64,000 bases of DNA, from contig NZ_CP043925.1 of assembly GCF_009914335.1 (NCBI RefSeq), positions 930,001 through 994,000 on the forward strand, in the 5' to 3' direction. Shown piece after piece: positions 38,240-48,539 of the stretch. The notes beneath the pieces were generated by a model that was not told the DNA's origin, searched no databases, and saw only the letters and a program-made list of their open reading frames with translations. Origin of the DNA: Proteus columbae. Its GTDB lineage: Bacteria > Pseudomonadota > Gammaproteobacteria > Enterobacterales > Enterobacteriaceae. The position numbers and the translations under genes were made by a program. Each line of letters starts with the position of its first letter. Position 1 is the stretch's first letter.

Positions 38240-39007
38240 ATGTGTGAGTTGTTAGGCATGAGTGCAAATGTACCGACAGATATTAATTTCAGTCTAAGTG
38301 GATTAATTCCAAGAGGTGGTAAGACAGGACCTCATAAAGATGGTTGGGGAATTACTTTCTACGAAGGATTGGGATGTCGTACATTTAAAGATCCTCAAGC
38401 TAGCGCAATTTCACCAGTCGCTCGCTTTGTTCAAGAATATCCAATTAAATCAGAGGCTGTGATCGCTCATATTCGTCAAGCGAATCGAGGTAATGTCTCT
38501 TTAGAAAATACCCATCCTTTTACCCGTGAATTATGGGGAAAAAACTGGACTTATGCACATAATGGTCAACTAAAAGGTTATCAATCTCTTGATACGGGGC
38601 GTTTTAGAGCCATAGGACAGACGGATAGTGAAAAAGCTTTTTGCTGGATCTTAAATCAGCTCGAAAATCGTTATAAAAGAACCCCTGTGAATTGGCCTGC
38701 TGTATTTCGCTTTATCGCCGTTTTAGCCTCTCAATTAAAGCAAAAAGGGGTTTTTAATATGCTGTTGTCAGATGGTCGATTTGTAATGGCATATTGTTCA
38801 ACTAATTTACATTGGATCACGCGTAAAGCACCTTTCGGCAAAGCCAAATTACTTGATCAAGATGTAGAGATCGATTTCCAACAACACACACAATCAGATG
38901 ATGTGGTTTCTGTTATTTCAACATTACCATTGACTGGAAATGAATCTTGGCAGCGTATTCCCGCTGGTGAGTTTGTCTTATTTGATCGTGGTGTGCGTAT
39001 CCTGTAA
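38240..39007 (+). CDS. yafJ: Class II glutamine amidotransferase YafJ
   Basis: 255 residues. After removal of Met1, Cys2 (MCELLGMSANVP) is the N-terminal nucleophile of Ntn amidotransferases; IAHIRQANRG and NTHPFTRELWGKNWTYAHNGQL match the family's glutamine pocket. The synthase partner is not known. It follows gmhA and its 3' end overlaps the convergent yafK gene by 30 bases. Confidence 0.95.
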   Translation: MCELLGMSANVPTDINFSLSGLIPRGGKTGPHKDGWGITFYEGLGCRTFKDPQASAISPVARFVQEYPIKSEAVIAHIRQANRGNVSLENTHPFTRELWGKNWTYAHNGQLKGYQSLDTGRFRAIGQTDSEKAFCWILNQLENRYKRTPVNWPAVFRFIAVLASQLKQKGVFNMLLSDGRFVMAYCSTNLHWITRKAPFGKAKLLDQDVEIDFQQHTQSDDVVSVISTLPLTGNESWQRIPAGEFVLFDRGVRIL

Positions 39008-39745
39008 CCATTTGCTTTCACTATTTTGCGATAAGTTAAGGACGGGGTTTACACTATTAGATGAAGTCAAAGTGCTATTAACGAAATAACGCCCATTTTG
39101 AACGGTAACAGATGGGATTTGTTTGCGTTCTTCAACATATTGGTAGGCTGGCATAAGCTGTTGCCAGAAATCCATATCTTTTGAATACTGATGTTTCTTC
39201 ATATTTTCAGTGGTCATTTTAAATGGAAAAATATGAATATTAATCGTAGATTGACCACCTTGTAGCGCCAATTCAGCATACTGATAAATTTCATCCATCA
39301 CAGAATCTGTCATTGCATAGCAACCAACCGACTTACAAGCCCCGTGGATCATTAAAAAATCGCCAGTGTATCCTTTTGATTTATCATATTGATTAGGAAA
39401 TCCTAGGTTGATAGCTCGGTAAAATCGACTGTTCGGATTTAATTGTGAGAAATTAACCTGATAAAAACCCTCTGGGCTTTTTAAATCACCTTGAAACTTT
39501 TTAGGTCCAAGGCCACCAGAATAGCTACAAATGGGGTAAGTACGTACTTTTTCTAATTGTCCATCTAATTTTTCCGTATAAAGTTCAAGTAAGCTTTCTT
39601 CTTTGAAAATCTGAATATAGATAGGCTGATCTGTACTTTTTTTAACAGGTTTCATTAGAAAACTTGAATTATTTTCAGCGTTAACAAATAAAGAAATTAA
39701 CATTAATGTTAAAAAACTGATTAGTTGTTTTGCGTGACTGGTCAT
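38978..39745 (-). CDS. yafK: L,D-transpeptidase-family protein YafK (DpaA)
   Basis: 255 residues with a signal peptide (about residues 1-23). YkuD catalytic motif: His134 in MIHGACKS, then Ser139 and nucleophile Cys142 in SVGCYAMTD. In E. coli this protein is an amidase-like enzyme that releases Braun lipoprotein from peptidoglycan rather than forming cross-links (established for DpaA/LdtF). Convergent with yafJ with a 30-base overlap, so both tails are constrained by two reading frames. Confidence 0.94.
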   Translation of the reverse strand: MTSHAKQLISFLTLMLISLFVNAENNSSFLMKPVKKSTDQPIYIQIFKEESLLELYTEKLDGQLEKVRTYPICSYSGGLGPKKFQGDLKSPEGFYQVNFSQLNPNSRFYRAINLGFPNQYDKSKGYTGDFLMIHGACKSVGCYAMTDSVMDEIYQYAELALQGGQSTINIHIFPFKMTTENMKKHQYSKDMDFWQQLMPAYQYVEERKQIPSVTVQNGRYFVNSTLTSSNSVNPVLNLSQNSESKWLQDTHTTIK

Positions 39746-40160
39746 GGTTTTATCAGAAAAATAGCTTAAAATTTGTTGATAAAGTAGATCGTAGATTGCT
39801 ATGAAGCAATAAATTTGTAAATTAAAATCTGATATGGTTTCTTTTCTTTTACAAAATATTCTGTATAAAATTTAAGCGCTCGTCGAAAAAGATGATATTT
39901 TAATTCGGTTTATACGAGTTATTAACGTTTCAGTCAAAATAATATTCCCATTTGCTTGAGCTAAATCACTCGAATAGTCAGACAGGTTTAGGCTGAGATG
40001 ATAAAATTCAGTTCGGCAGAATAAGAGAAATAGTTAACAATTATCGGAGATAAATAACTTAGGGTTCAAAAACACCTTAAGATGTTTTTATTACAGAGTC
40101 GCTACATTTTCGGGGTGAATTTGTAGCTTAGGGTTTAACTGATAAACTTGTGCAAATCTT
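39746..40160. other. Upstream region of the nqr operon
   Basis: 415 bases between divergent yafK and nqrA with no credible gene. A 7-bp stem (AAAAACA 40068-40074 / TGTTTTT 40083-40089) lies about 72 bases before nqrA and looks like an attenuator or a terminator of a leader transcript. A small hairpin ATTGCT/AGCAAT lies near 39797. No operator could be assigned with confidence. Confidence 0.5.
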
Positions 40161-41501
40161 ATGATTAAAATTAAAAAAGGACTCGACCTCCCAATTGCAG
40201 GAGCACCTGCCCAAGTGATAGAAGACGGACCCGCGATTCGACGCGTAGCATTGCTAGGTGAAGAATATGTCGGTATGCGTCCTTCTATGATGGTTTCGGA
40301 AGGTGAGCATGTAAAAAAAGGGCAAATTCTTTTTGAAGATAAAAAGAATGCCGGTGTTATTTTCACCAGCCCAGCTTGTGGTAAAGTCGTTGCAATTAAC
40401 CGCGGCGAGCGTCGTGTGTTCCAATCTATCGTTATCGAAATTGATGGCGACGAAGAAATCACCTTTAACCGCTATGATAGCTCAACGCTCTCAGACCTGA
40501 CCCGCGAACAAGTTGAAACTAACCTCGTTAATTCGGGAATGTGGACTACATTAAGGACTCGTCCTTATAGCCGTACTCCGCGTTTAGGCACAACACCTGT
40601 CGCCATTTTTGTCTCTGCAATGGATACAAATCCACTTGCAGCAGATCCTATGGTTATTATTGAGCAAAATGAGAAGGCATTTAATGATGGTCTTGTTGTT
40701 TTAACTCGTTTAACCGAAGGCAAAGTCTATGTTTGTCATGGTGAAAAATCACCTACAAAATTAAATGATGGACAAATTAGCTATAACCAATTTGCAGGCC
40801 CACATCCAGCAGGATTAGTTGGTACGCATATCCATTTCTTAGAACCTGTGAGTGCTAAGAAAATGGTTTGGCATTTAAATTACCAAGATGTCATTGCTAT
40901 TGGTTATTTGTTTACAACAGGTTCTTTATATACAGAGCGTGTTGTTGCATTAGCTGGCCCTCAAGTAAAAGCACCTCGTTTAGTGCGTACTCGTTTAGGG
41001 GCTGATCTCTATGAGTTAACTAAAGATCAATTAGTTGATGGTGAAAACCGCATTATTTCTGGCTCTGTATTATGGGGATGGAAATCTGATGAGGCTCATC
41101 ACTATTTAGGTCGTTTCCATAACCAAGTTTCTGTATTACGTGAAGGTCGTGATAAAGAGTTATTTGGTTGGGGTATGCCGGGTAGCGATAAATTTTCTAT
41201 CACTCGTACAACTATCGGTCACTTCTTAAAAAATAAACGCTTTGCATTTACAACTACAATGAATGGTGGCGAACGTTCAATGGTACCAATTGGTAACTAT
41301 GAGCGTGTGATGCCGTTAGACATTATGGCAACGCATTTATTACGTGATTTAGTTGTAGGTGATACTGACAGTTCTCAAGCATTAGGTTGTTTGGAATTGG
41401 ATGAAGAAGATTTGGGATTATGTACTTATGTTTGCCCAAGCAAATATGAGTATGGCCCAGCACTGCGCCAAGTATTGACCAAAATTGAGCAGGAAGGGTA
41501 A
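40161..41501 (+). CDS. nqrA: Na+-translocating NADH:quinone reductase subunit A
   Basis: 446 residues, full length. N-terminus [20 protein letters not shown], then [15 protein letters not shown] and [27 protein letters not shown] at the end, as in Vibrio NqrA. It is the peripheral cytosolic subunit that contributes to the ubiquinone site and resembles RnfC without its iron-sulfur clusters. First gene of nqrABCDEF; nqrB follows after 3 bases. Confidence 0.97.
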   Translation: MIKIKKGLDLPIAGAPAQVIEDGPAIRRVALLGEEYVGMRPSMMVSEGEHVKKGQILFEDKKNAGVIFTSPACGKVVAINRGERRVFQSIVIEIDGDEEITFNRYDSSTLSDLTREQVETNLVNSGMWTTLRTRPYSRTPRLGTTPVAIFVSAMDTNPLAADPMVIIEQNEKAFNDGLVVLTRLTEGKVYVCHGEKSPTKLNDGQISYNQFAGPHPAGLVGTHIHFLEPVSAKKMVWHLNYQDVIAIGYLFTTGSLYTERVVALAGPQVKAPRLVRTRLGADLYELTKDQLVDGENRIISGSVLWGWKSDEAHHYLGRFHNQVSVLREGRDKELFGWGMPGSDKFSITRTTIGHFLKNKRFAFTTTMNGGERSMVPIGNYERVMPLDIMATHLLRDLVVGDTDSSQALGCLELDEEDLGLCTYVCPSKYEYGPALRQVLTKIEQEG

Positions 41502-41504
41502 CTC

Positions 41505-42743
41505 ATGGGTTTGAAAAATTTATTTGAAAAAGTAGAGCACCATTTTGAGCCCGGTGGCAAATTAGCAAAATGGTACGTACTTTATGAAGCCGTTACCACG
41601 GTATTTTATACGCCTGGTACTGTCACGCGTAATGGTGGGCATGTTCGTGACACTATTGACCTAAAACGCATGATGATCTTAGTTTGGTTGGCTGTTTTCC
41701 CAGCAATGTTTTGGGGAATGTATAACGTCGGTCATCAAGCGATCCCAGCACTTAATCAGTTATATAGTGGTGCTGAATTACAGCAAATTATTGCTTCAGA
41801 TTGGCACTATCGCCTCGCTGAATTTCTCGGCGCATCATTAACAACAGATGCTGGATGGGCAAGTAAGATGCTACTTGGTGCAACTTACTTTTTACCTATT
41901 TATCTTGTTGTTTTTGCGGTTGGTGGATTTTGGGAAGTTCTTTTTGCCTTTATTCGTGGCCATGAGATTAACGAAGGCTTCTTTGTTACATCAATCTTAT
42001 TTGCCTTGATCGTACCGCCAACATTACCACTTTGGCAGGCTGCATTAGGTATTACGTTTGGTGTTGTTATCGCGAAAGAAATCTTTGGTGGTACAGGGCG
42101 TAACTTCTTAAACCCTGCATTAGCAGGTCGTGCATTCCTATTTTTTGCCTATCCTGCTCAAATCTCAGGTGATCTGGTTTGGACTGCGGCTGATGGCTTC
42201 TCTGGTGCAACACCATTATCGCAATGGTCTGTATCGGGTGAAAGTGCATTATTAAATACCGTCACTCAACAACCAATCTCTTGGATGGATGCTTTCCTTG
42301 GATATATTCCAGGGTCGATCGGTGAAGTTTCTACACTGATGATTTTAATCGGCGGAGCTGTCATTCTTTTTGCTCGCATTGCTTCATGGCGTATTGTTGC
42401 TGGGGTAATGGTGGGCATGATTGCAATGTCATACCTGTTTAATTTTATCGGTTCAGATACTAATCCTCTCTTCTCTATGCCTTGGCACTGGCACTTAGTA
42501 TTAGGTGGTTTTGCTTTCGGTATGATGTTTATGGCAACAGACCCAGTATCCGCATCGTTTACCGATAAAGGTAAATGGGCTTACGGTATTTTGATTGGCG
42601 TAATGGCTGTGCTTATTCGTGTCGTCAATCCGGCTTACCCAGAAGGTATGATGCTGGCAATCTTATTCGCAAACTTATTTGCACCACTGTTTGATTACGT
42701 GGTTGTTCAGGCGAATATTAAGCGGAGACAAGCTCGTGGCTAA
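41505..42743 (+). CDS. nqrB: Na+-translocating NADH:quinone reductase subunit B
   Basis: 412 residues, integral membrane protein with about ten hydrophobic helices. Thr236 in [10 protein letters not shown] is the site of covalent FMN attachment by ApbE (S/D-GAT motif). NqrB also carries riboflavin and part of the sodium path. The end overlaps the nqrC start by 8 bases. Confidence 0.97.
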   Translation: MGLKNLFEKVEHHFEPGGKLAKWYVLYEAVTTVFYTPGTVTRNGGHVRDTIDLKRMMILVWLAVFPAMFWGMYNVGHQAIPALNQLYSGAELQQIIASDWHYRLAEFLGASLTTDAGWASKMLLGATYFLPIYLVVFAVGGFWEVLFAFIRGHEINEGFFVTSILFALIVPPTLPLWQAALGITFGVVIAKEIFGGTGRNFLNPALAGRAFLFFAYPAQISGDLVWTAADGFSGATPLSQWSVSGESALLNTVTQQPISWMDAFLGYIPGSIGEVSTLMILIGGAVILFARIASWRIVAGVMVGMIAMSYLFNFIGSDTNPLFSMPWHWHLVLGGFAFGMMFMATDPVSASFTDKGKWAYGILIGVMAVLIRVVNPAYPEGMMLAILFANLFAPLFDYVVVQANIKRRQARG

Positions 42744-43521
42744 AGAGAAAAACAAAGATAGCGTCGCAAGAACGTTCCTCGTTGTATTTATTCTATGTCT
42801 TGTGTGTTCCGTGGTAGTAGCAGGAGCCGCTGTTGGACTGAAGTCTAAACAAGAAGAACAAAAACTTCTTGATAAACAACGTAATATTCTTGATGTTGCG
42901 GGTCTGCTCGTACCTAAAATGAGTGCGACAGATGTACTGAAGGTGTATGACACTCGTATTAAAGCAAAAATTGTTAATTTCCAGACAGGTGAACTGACTG
43001 ATAGTAAAGGCAGTTTTGATTTAAGTGCGGCTTTACGCAGTGATGACACTTCAATTGCATTATCGCCACAAGAAGATATCGCCAAAATTCGCCGTCGTGC
43101 TAATACAGCAGAAGTCTACTTTGTGCTTGATGAACAAGGCAAAACCACAGAAGTTGTTCTACCTGTTTATGGTTCTGGCTTATGGTCTGTGATGTATGCT
43201 TTCGTTGCGGTTGATATTGATGGTGTGACTTCTAAAGGCATTACCTATTATGCTCATGGTGAAACACCGGGCTTAGGTGGTGAAGTAGACAATCCACAAT
43301 GGAAAGCACAATGGAAGGGTAAGCGCTTAATTAACGAACAAGGTACTCCTGCAATTAAGATAGTACGTAGTGGTACAACTGATAGCCCTTATGGTATTGA
43401 TGGACTTTCTGGCGCGACACTGACCTCAAATGGTATCCAGCATATGTTCGATTTCTGGTTAGGTGAAAAAGGTTTCGGCCCATTCCTGAAAAAAGTTCGT
43501 GAAGGAGAGATCAATGGCTGA
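42736..43521 (+). CDS. nqrC: Na+-translocating NADH:quinone reductase subunit C
   Basis: About 261 residues. The start is the GTG at 42736, overlapping the nqrB stop by 8 bases, with AGCGGAGA before it; the open frame further upstream would lie wholly in nqrB. One N-terminal membrane helix (about 12-33) is followed by a periplasmic FMN-binding domain in which Thr228 of [10 protein letters not shown] is the FMN ligand. It passes electrons between NqrF/NqrD-E and NqrB. Confidence 0.95.
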   Translation: MAKEKNKDSVARTFLVVFILCLVCSVVVAGAAVGLKSKQEEQKLLDKQRNILDVAGLLVPKMSATDVLKVYDTRIKAKIVNFQTGELTDSKGSFDLSAALRSDDTSIALSPQEDIAKIRRRANTAEVYFVLDEQGKTTEVVLPVYGSGLWSVMYAFVAVDIDGVTSKGITYYAHGETPGLGGEVDNPQWKAQWKGKRLINEQGTPAIKIVRSGTTDSPYGIDGLSGATLTSNGIQHMFDFWLGEKGFGPFLKKVREGEING

Positions 43522-44143
43522 TACAAAAGAAATTAAACGAGTTTTACTTGGGCCATTGTTAGATAACAACCCGATTGCCTTACAGGTATTAGGTGTGTGT
43601 TCTGCATTGGCTGTAACAACAAAACTTGAAACTGCATTAGTGATGACAATTGCGGTAACTTTGGTTACTGCATTTTCAAGCTTCTTTATTTCACTCATTC
43701 GTAATTACATACCAAGTAGTGTTCGTATTATTGTTCAAATGGCGATTATTGCTTCATTAGTTATCGTTGTTGACCAAATACTACAAGCTTATGCGTATGA
43801 AATTTCTAAGCAACTTTCTGTTTTCGTTGGTCTTATCATTACTAACTGTATTGTAATGGGACGTGCTGAAGCTTATGCGATGAAAGCACCTCCTGTTGAA
43901 AGCTTTATGGATGGTATTGGTAACGGCTTAGGATACGGCGTTATCTTGATCCTTGTTGGTTTTTTACGTGAACTTTTTGGTTCTGGTAAATTATTCGGCA
44001 TTACAGTGATGGAGTCTGTCCAAAATGGTGGCTGGTATCAGCCAAACGGTTTATTCCTGTTAGCACCAAGTGCGTTCTTTATTATTGGCTTGCTAATTTG
44101 GGGATTACGTACATTAAAACCTGCACAGGTTGAAGAGGACTAA
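43514..44143 (+). CDS. nqrD: Na+-translocating NADH:quinone reductase subunit D
   Basis: 209 residues, six membrane helices. ATG 43514 has GGAG (43504-43507) before it and overlaps the nqrC stop by 8 bases. [17 protein letters not shown] near the N-terminus and [17 protein letters not shown] in the middle are conserved; the family pair NqrD/NqrE holds an iron centre between symmetrical half-helices. Confidence 0.96.
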   Translation: MADTKEIKRVLLGPLLDNNPIALQVLGVCSALAVTTKLETALVMTIAVTLVTAFSSFFISLIRNYIPSSVRIIVQMAIIASLVIVVDQILQAYAYEISKQLSVFVGLIITNCIVMGRAEAYAMKAPPVESFMDGIGNGLGYGVILILVGFLRELFGSGKLFGITVMESVQNGGWYQPNGLFLLAPSAFFIIGLLIWGLRTLKPAQVEED

Positions 44144-44148
44144 TCGCC

Positions 44149-44745
44149 ATGGAACATTATATAAGCCTGTTTGTTCGTGCTGTTTTTATTGAGAATATGG
44201 CGCTCGCATTCTTCTTAGGGATGTGTACATTCCTCGCCGTTTCTAAAAACGTAAAAACAGCTTTTGGATTAGGTATCGCTGTTACCGTTGTTCTAGGTCT
44301 TTCTGTACCGTTGAATAACTTGGTTTACAACTATGTGTTACGTGATAATGCATTAATGGAAGGTGTTGATTTAAGTTTCTTAAACTTTATCACTTTCATT
44401 GGTGTGATTGCGGCACTGGTACAAATCCTAGAAATGATTTTAGACCGTTATTTCCCTGCGCTGTATAACGCACTAGGGATCTTCTTGCCACTTATTACCG
44501 TTAACTGCGCCATTTTCGGTGGTGTGTCATTTATGGCACAACGTGACTATAACTTTAGTGAATCTATTGTTTATGGTTTCGGCTCTGGGATTGGTTGGAT
44601 GTTAGCCATCGTATTACTGGCTTCTATCCGTGAGAAAATGAAGTACGCGGATGTACCGGCAGGTATGAAAGGGTTAGGCGTTACTTTTGTCACCACAGGG
44701 TTGATGGCATTAGGTTTCATGTCCTTCTCTGGTGTTCAGCTATAA
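44149..44745 (+). CDS. nqrE: Na+-translocating NADH:quinone reductase subunit E
   Basis: 198 residues, six membrane helices and the inverted-topology partner of Nqr[21 protein letters not shown] near residue 13 and [13 protein letters not shown] near 118 carry the cysteines (about 26 and 120) that contribute to the intramembrane iron centre. It starts 5 bases after nqrD. Confidence 0.96.
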   Translation: MEHYISLFVRAVFIENMALAFFLGMCTFLAVSKNVKTAFGLGIAVTVVLGLSVPLNNLVYNYVLRDNALMEGVDLSFLNFITFIGVIAALVQILEMILDRYFPALYNALGIFLPLITVNCAIFGGVSFMAQRDYNFSESIVYGFGSGIGWMLAIVLLASIREKMKYADVPAGMKGLGVTFVTTGLMALGFMSFSGVQL

Positions 44746-44761
44746 AGGGTGAGAAGAACTC

Positions 44762-45988
44762 ATGGATATAATTATTCTAGGTGTCGTGATGTTTACCCTG
44801 ATTGTATTGGTATTAACAGCGTTGATTTTGTTCGCAAAATCAAAACTGGTCAATACAGGGGATATTTCAGTTGAGGTCAATGGAGACCCAGACAAAAGTT
44901 TTGATGCACCAGCAGGTGATAAATTACTTAACGTACTATCAAACGAAGGTATTTTTATTTCATCAGCTTGCGGTGGCGGTGGCTCTTGTGGTCAGTGCCG
45001 CGTTAAAGTACTGGAAGGTGGCGGTGATATTTTACCGACAGAACTTTCACATATTAATAAGCGTGAAGCTAAAGAAGGTTGTCGTTTAGCGTGTCAGGTA
45101 AACGTAAAAAACAACCTGAAATTAGAATTACCGGAAGAAATCTTTGGTGTTAAAAAGTGGGAATGTGAAGTTATCTCAAATGATAATAAAGCCACTTTCA
45201 TTAAAGAATTAGTGTTAAAAATCCCTGAAGGTGAGGTTGTACCTTTCCGTGCAGGTGGATTTATTCAAATCGAATGTCCTCCTCATACGGTACGTTATGA
45301 AGATTTTGATGTACCAGAAGAGTATCGTGAAGATTGGGATAAATTTAATTTGTTCCGTTATGTTTCTGATGTTAAAGAAACTACTGTACGTGCTTATTCA
45401 ATGGCGAACTACCCAGAAGAGCATGGCATCATCATGTTAAACGTGCGTATTGCAACACCTCCGCCACGTAATCCTGATGTGCCACCAGGAATTATGTCAT
45501 CATATATTTGGTCATTAAAACCGGGTGATAAGGTGACGATTTCAGGGCCATTTGGCGAATTCTTTGCTAAGAAAACTGATGCTGAAATGATCTTTATTGG
45601 TGGTGGTGCAGGTATGGCACCAATGCGCTCACACATTTTTGATCAATTAAAACGCTTACATTCTAAACGTAAAATTAGCTTCTGGTATGGTGCGCGTTCT
45701 GTTCGTGAGATGTTCTACACAGAAGATTTCGACATGCTCGCGAGAGAGAACGAAAACTTCACATGGAATGTCGCGCTTTCAGATGCATTGCCTGAAGATA
45801 ATTGGACTGGCTATACTGGATTTATTCACAATGTGTTATTTGAAAACTACCTCAAAAATCATCCAGCACCAGAAGACTGTGAATTCTATATGTGTGGACC
45901 GCCAGTGATGAATGCAGCAGTTATTAAAATGCTCAAAGATTTAGGCGTTGAAGATGAAAACATTATGCTGGATGACTTTGGGGGTTGA
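44762..45988 (+). CDS. nqrF: Na+-translocating NADH:quinone reductase subunit F (NADH-oxidising)
   Basis: 408 residues. One N-terminal membrane helix, then a ferredoxin domain with [2Fe-2S] ligands Cys70, Cys76, Cys79 and Cys111, then FAD- and NADH-binding domains ([40 protein letters not shown]). It takes electrons from NADH into the complex. Last structural gene of the operon; a GC-rich hairpin lies after its stop, before apbE. Confidence 0.97.
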   Translation: MDIIILGVVMFTLIVLVLTALILFAKSKLVNTGDISVEVNGDPDKSFDAPAGDKLLNVLSNEGIFISSACGGGGSCGQCRVKVLEGGGDILPTELSHINKREAKEGCRLACQVNVKNNLKLELPEEIFGVKKWECEVISNDNKATFIKELVLKIPEGEVVPFRAGGFIQIECPPHTVRYEDFDVPEEYREDWDKFNLFRYVSDVKETTVRAYSMANYPEEHGIIMLNVRIATPPPRNPDVPPGIMSSYIWSLKPGDKVTISGPFGEFFAKKTDAEMIFIGGGAGMAPMRSHIFDQLKRLHSKRKISFWYGARSVREMFYTEDFDMLARENENFTWNVALSDALPEDNWTGYTGFIHNVLFENYLKNHPAPEDCEFYMCGPPVMNAAVIKMLKDLGVEDENIMLDDFGG

Positions 45989-46026
45989 TCCTAACTTCCG
46001 ATAAAGCATAAATGAATGAAATGACA

Positions 46027-46048
46027 AGCGCCCACTTATGTGGGCGCT
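46027..46048 (+). terminator. GC-rich stem-loop between nqrF and apbE
   Basis: 9-bp stem AGCGCCCAC / GTGGGCGCT with a TTAT loop. No T-run follows, so it may only slow transcription or protect the nqr mRNA 3' end; apbE is likely still co-transcribed in part. Confidence 0.55.
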
Positions 46049-46068
46049 CATGATCAGAAGAGAGAGTT

Positions 46069-47091
46069 ATGTTAAAAAGAAAGATGATAAATTGGATAGT
46101 GATGCTGTCTGCATTAGTTCTATTATCTGCATGTGGTGAAAAGCAGCAGGTATTAGAAGGTGAAACCATGGGAACTTATTACTCGATTAAATATGTTCCT
46201 GACAGTAATTCACCTCCACAAAACGTCTTACAAACAGAGATTGATCGTATCCTTGAAGAAGTTAACGATCAAATGTCAACATATCGTCCTCATTCTGAAC
46301 TCAGTCGTTTCAATCAAAGTCGTGAAATTAATACCCCATTTCCTGTTTCACCCGCGACAGCTAAAGTAGTCAGTGAAGCTATCCGTATTAATAAAATAAC
46401 AGATGGTGCTTTAGATGTGACCGTTGGACCGTTAGTTAATTTATGGGGATTTGGCCCAGAAGGCCGATTTACGCATCAACCTTCTGAAGATGAATTAGAA
46501 AAACGTAAACAGTGGATTGGAATTGATTACCTTGCTGTTGAAGGTAATACATTAATTAAGAAGATCCCTGAGCTTTATGTCGATCTCTCTTCGATTGCTA
46601 AAGGCTATGGCGTTGATGCTGTGGCTGAATATTTAATTTCACAGAATATTACTAACTATATGGTTGATATTGGTGGTGAAGTAAGAACCCAAGGCGTGAA
46701 TGGTAATGACAAGCTTTGGCGTATAGCGATTGAAAAACCAGCAAATGACGGCACAAAACAGAGTGTTCAGTTAATTATTGAACCAGGTGATAACTCAATA
46801 GCCACTTCTGGTGATTATCGTAACTATTTTGAAGAGAATGGTGTCCGTTTTTCTCATACTATTGACCCAACCACAGGTCATCCTATTAAACATAACCTTG
46901 TTTCTATTACTGTGATTGTGCCAACTTGTATGAGCGCAGATGGTCTTTCGACAGGATTGAATGTTTTAGGACCTGAAAAAGGGTTAGCAGTAGCAAACGA
47001 GCTAAATATTCCTGTCTTTATGATAGTGAAAACTGAAAATGGGTTTGAAGAGCGTTATAGTAAAGCATTCGCCCCGTTCTTGAAAAAGTAG
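46069..47091 (+). CDS. apbE: FMN transferase / flavin-trafficking lipoprotein ApbE
   Basis: 340 residues. A lipoprotein signal ends in LLSAC at residue 20-24. The ApbE fold is recognisable from GETMGTYYSIKY, ITDGALDVTVGPLVNLWGFG, DLSSIAKGYGVDAVAEYL, and IDPTTGHPI. It is a periplasmic Mg-dependent enzyme that attaches FMN to threonines of NqrB and NqrC; its place right after nqrF supports this job. Confidence 0.96.
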   Translation: MLKRKMINWIVMLSALVLLSACGEKQQVLEGETMGTYYSIKYVPDSNSPPQNVLQTEIDRILEEVNDQMSTYRPHSELSRFNQSREINTPFPVSPATAKVVSEAIRINKITDGALDVTVGPLVNLWGFGPEGRFTHQPSEDELEKRKQWIGIDYLAVEGNTLIKKIPELYVDLSSIAKGYGVDAVAEYLISQNITNYMVDIGGEVRTQGVNGNDKLWRIAIEKPANDGTKQSVQLIIEPGDNSIATSGDYRNYFEENGVRFSHTIDPTTGHPIKHNLVSITVIVPTCMSADGLSTGLNVLGPEKGLAVANELNIPVFMIVKTENGFEERYSKAFAPFLKK

Positions 47092-47110
47092 AATTTAAGG
47101 AGAGAAGGTT

Positions 47111-47338
47111 ATGTTAAAAATATTTCTATTTGCCTTCATCTTATTCTTGATTGCTTTCTTTGGTATGGCGTTAGGCTATATTGTAAAACGTAAAAGCCTT
47201 CAAGGTAGCTGTGGCGGTTTAGGTGCTATGGGCATAGAAAAAGAGTGTGATTGCCCCGAACCTTGTGATGCACGTAAAAAACGTATGGCAAAAGATGCAG
47301 CAAGAGAAGAATTGCTTAATAAAAATAGAATTCTTTAA
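47111..47338 (+). CDS. nqrM: Na+-NQR maturation factor NqrM (DUF539)
   Basis: 75 residues. One membrane helix (about 4-25) and four cysteines in GSCGGLG and CDCPEPC, which are thought to carry iron to the NqrD/NqrE centre. Required for Na+-NQR assembly in Vibrio (established). It begins 19 bases after apbE with AAGGAG before the ATG. Confidence 0.95.
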   Translation: MLKIFLFAFILFLIAFFGMALGYIVKRKSLQGSCGGLGAMGIEKECDCPEPCDARKKRMAKDAAREELLNKNRIL

Positions 47339-47354
47339 GTAAGATATAAAAATA

Positions 47355-47392
47355 AAAAAAGAGTGGTGTATATATTTACATCACTCTTTTTT
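47355..47392. terminator. Terminator at the end of the nqr-apbE-nqrM unit
   Basis: 16-bp stem, AAAAAAGAGTGGTGTA / TACATCACTCTTTTTT with one G-T pair and a 6-base loop, with A- and T-runs on either side. It sits between nqrM and the convergent GDPD-like gene and can serve both. Confidence 0.85.
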
Positions 47393-47433
47393 ATTTTCTT
47401 CTTTCTGTAGAAGCGAAGCTAAAAGTTAGGGGC

Positions 47434-48306
47434 TTACTCTTTTCTAAATGCTTTCATATTTGCGGGTGAATCGACCATAACTGCATCAGCACCTAATTCT
47501 GTGGCTTGAATAAAATCTTTCTCTGTATTGATCCCAAAAAGAACAATATGAGCATTGCCACCAGCACGAAAACAAGACATAGCGTCTTTATCCCAACTTA
47601 GAACCGATGCTGAGCGTGCTTCACCTAATGTGTATTTCTCAACAACTTCTACTTTGCGGTGAAGCTCAAGCCCATACCAACGAGTAATATCTAAATTTTC
47701 AGGTAGTAGGCAAATATGGCTCATTGTGATATTGGCTAAAATATCACGAGTAATATCACGACTTTCAAAACGTTGTACATTAGTCGATAAGGCGTCAAGA
47801 AATGCAGTATTTGTAGAATAAACGCGAGTTCTATCCAGTGCGTTATGATTATGAAGTACGGTGGTTAATGCTTCAGCTTGGATTGCAGGATCAGCATCTG
47901 GTGATTTTAAATCAAGATAAAACTGTGTTGTAGGGAATTGAGTTAATATCTCATCCAATGTTGGAATGGTGACACCTTTATTTCGATAAGGAAATTGTTG
48001 TGCTTCACCAAATTTATAGCCTGCATCCCATTGTTTAAGCTGCTGTGCAGTAAAGTCAGACACACTACCTTGCCCATTCGTTAAGCTTTTTAAATCGCTA
48101 GGGCGATAAAGGACAGGAATATTATCTTTCGATAATTGAATAGTGATCCAAATTGCATCAGCTTGATTAGCAAGGGCTGTTTTTATAGCAATTTCAGTAT
48201 TTTCAGGGGCATCAGCGGTGCCACCTCGATGTGCGATAATTTTAGGAGATGCCATAAGAATTACAGAATAAAAAAAGAGAGAAATAGCGATGAATAATTT
48301 GATCAT
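47434..48306 (-). CDS. Periplasmic GDPD-family protein lacking several canonical metal ligands
   Basis: About 290 residues with a signal peptide (MIKLFIAISLFFYSVILMAS). The start at 48306 has AAGGAA ten bases before it; an in-frame start at 48396 would add a non-signal-like extension. KIIAHRGGTADAPENTEIAI is the classic first motif of glycerophosphodiester phosphodiesterases. The second motif, normally ExD then HD (as in IELDVQLTKDGVPVVFHD), reads AIWITIQLSKDNIPVLYRP: the metal-binding Glu and Asp are Trp and Thr, and the catalytic His is Arg. Other TIM-barrel positions (YLDLKSPD; GADAVMVDSP) remain. Catalysis of the standard kind is doubtful. Monocistronic, convergent with nqrM. Confidence 0.88.
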   Translation of the reverse strand: MIKLFIAISLFFYSVILMASPKIIAHRGGTADAPENTEIAIKTALANQADAIWITIQLSKDNIPVLYRPSDLKSLTNGQGSVSDFTAQQLKQWDAGYKFGEAQQFPYRNKGVTIPTLDEILTQFPTTQFYLDLKSPDADPAIQAEALTTVLHNHNALDRTRVYSTNTAFLDALSTNVQRFESRDITRDILANITMSHICLLPENLDITRWYGLELHRKVEVVEKYTLGEARSASVLSWDKDAMSCFRAGGNAHIVLFGINTEKDFIQATELGADAVMVDSPANMKAFRKE

Positions 48307-48500
48307 GAAAAAACATTTCCTTGTTTTATATGTGGTTACAAAACAATATTTAAAATTAATGTAATTAATCAGCGAGCTAAAACAATCTATCACCACTTTG
48401 TGACAATTCTATAAATAAACAGACTAATTCAGATTTTTATGAGAAATACACCTCAATAGAGGGAGATGAGAAGGAATAAAAATTGTAGTTAATATTTATT

Positions 48501-48520
48501 TACTGTATATTTAAACAGTA
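48501..48520 (+). promoter_or_regulatory. LexA (SOS) box of dinB
   Basis: TACTGTATATTTAAACAGTA matches the LexA consensus CTGT-N8-ACAG with extended T/A flanks. It lies 20 bases before the dinB start codon. Confidence 0.92.
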
Positions 48521-48539
48521 AATGAGGCGAGGTGATTGT

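Noticed and set aside
42675..43085. Antisense frame inside nqrC
   Set aside because: A shadow of the conserved nqrB/nqrC coding sequence, with low-complexity translation.
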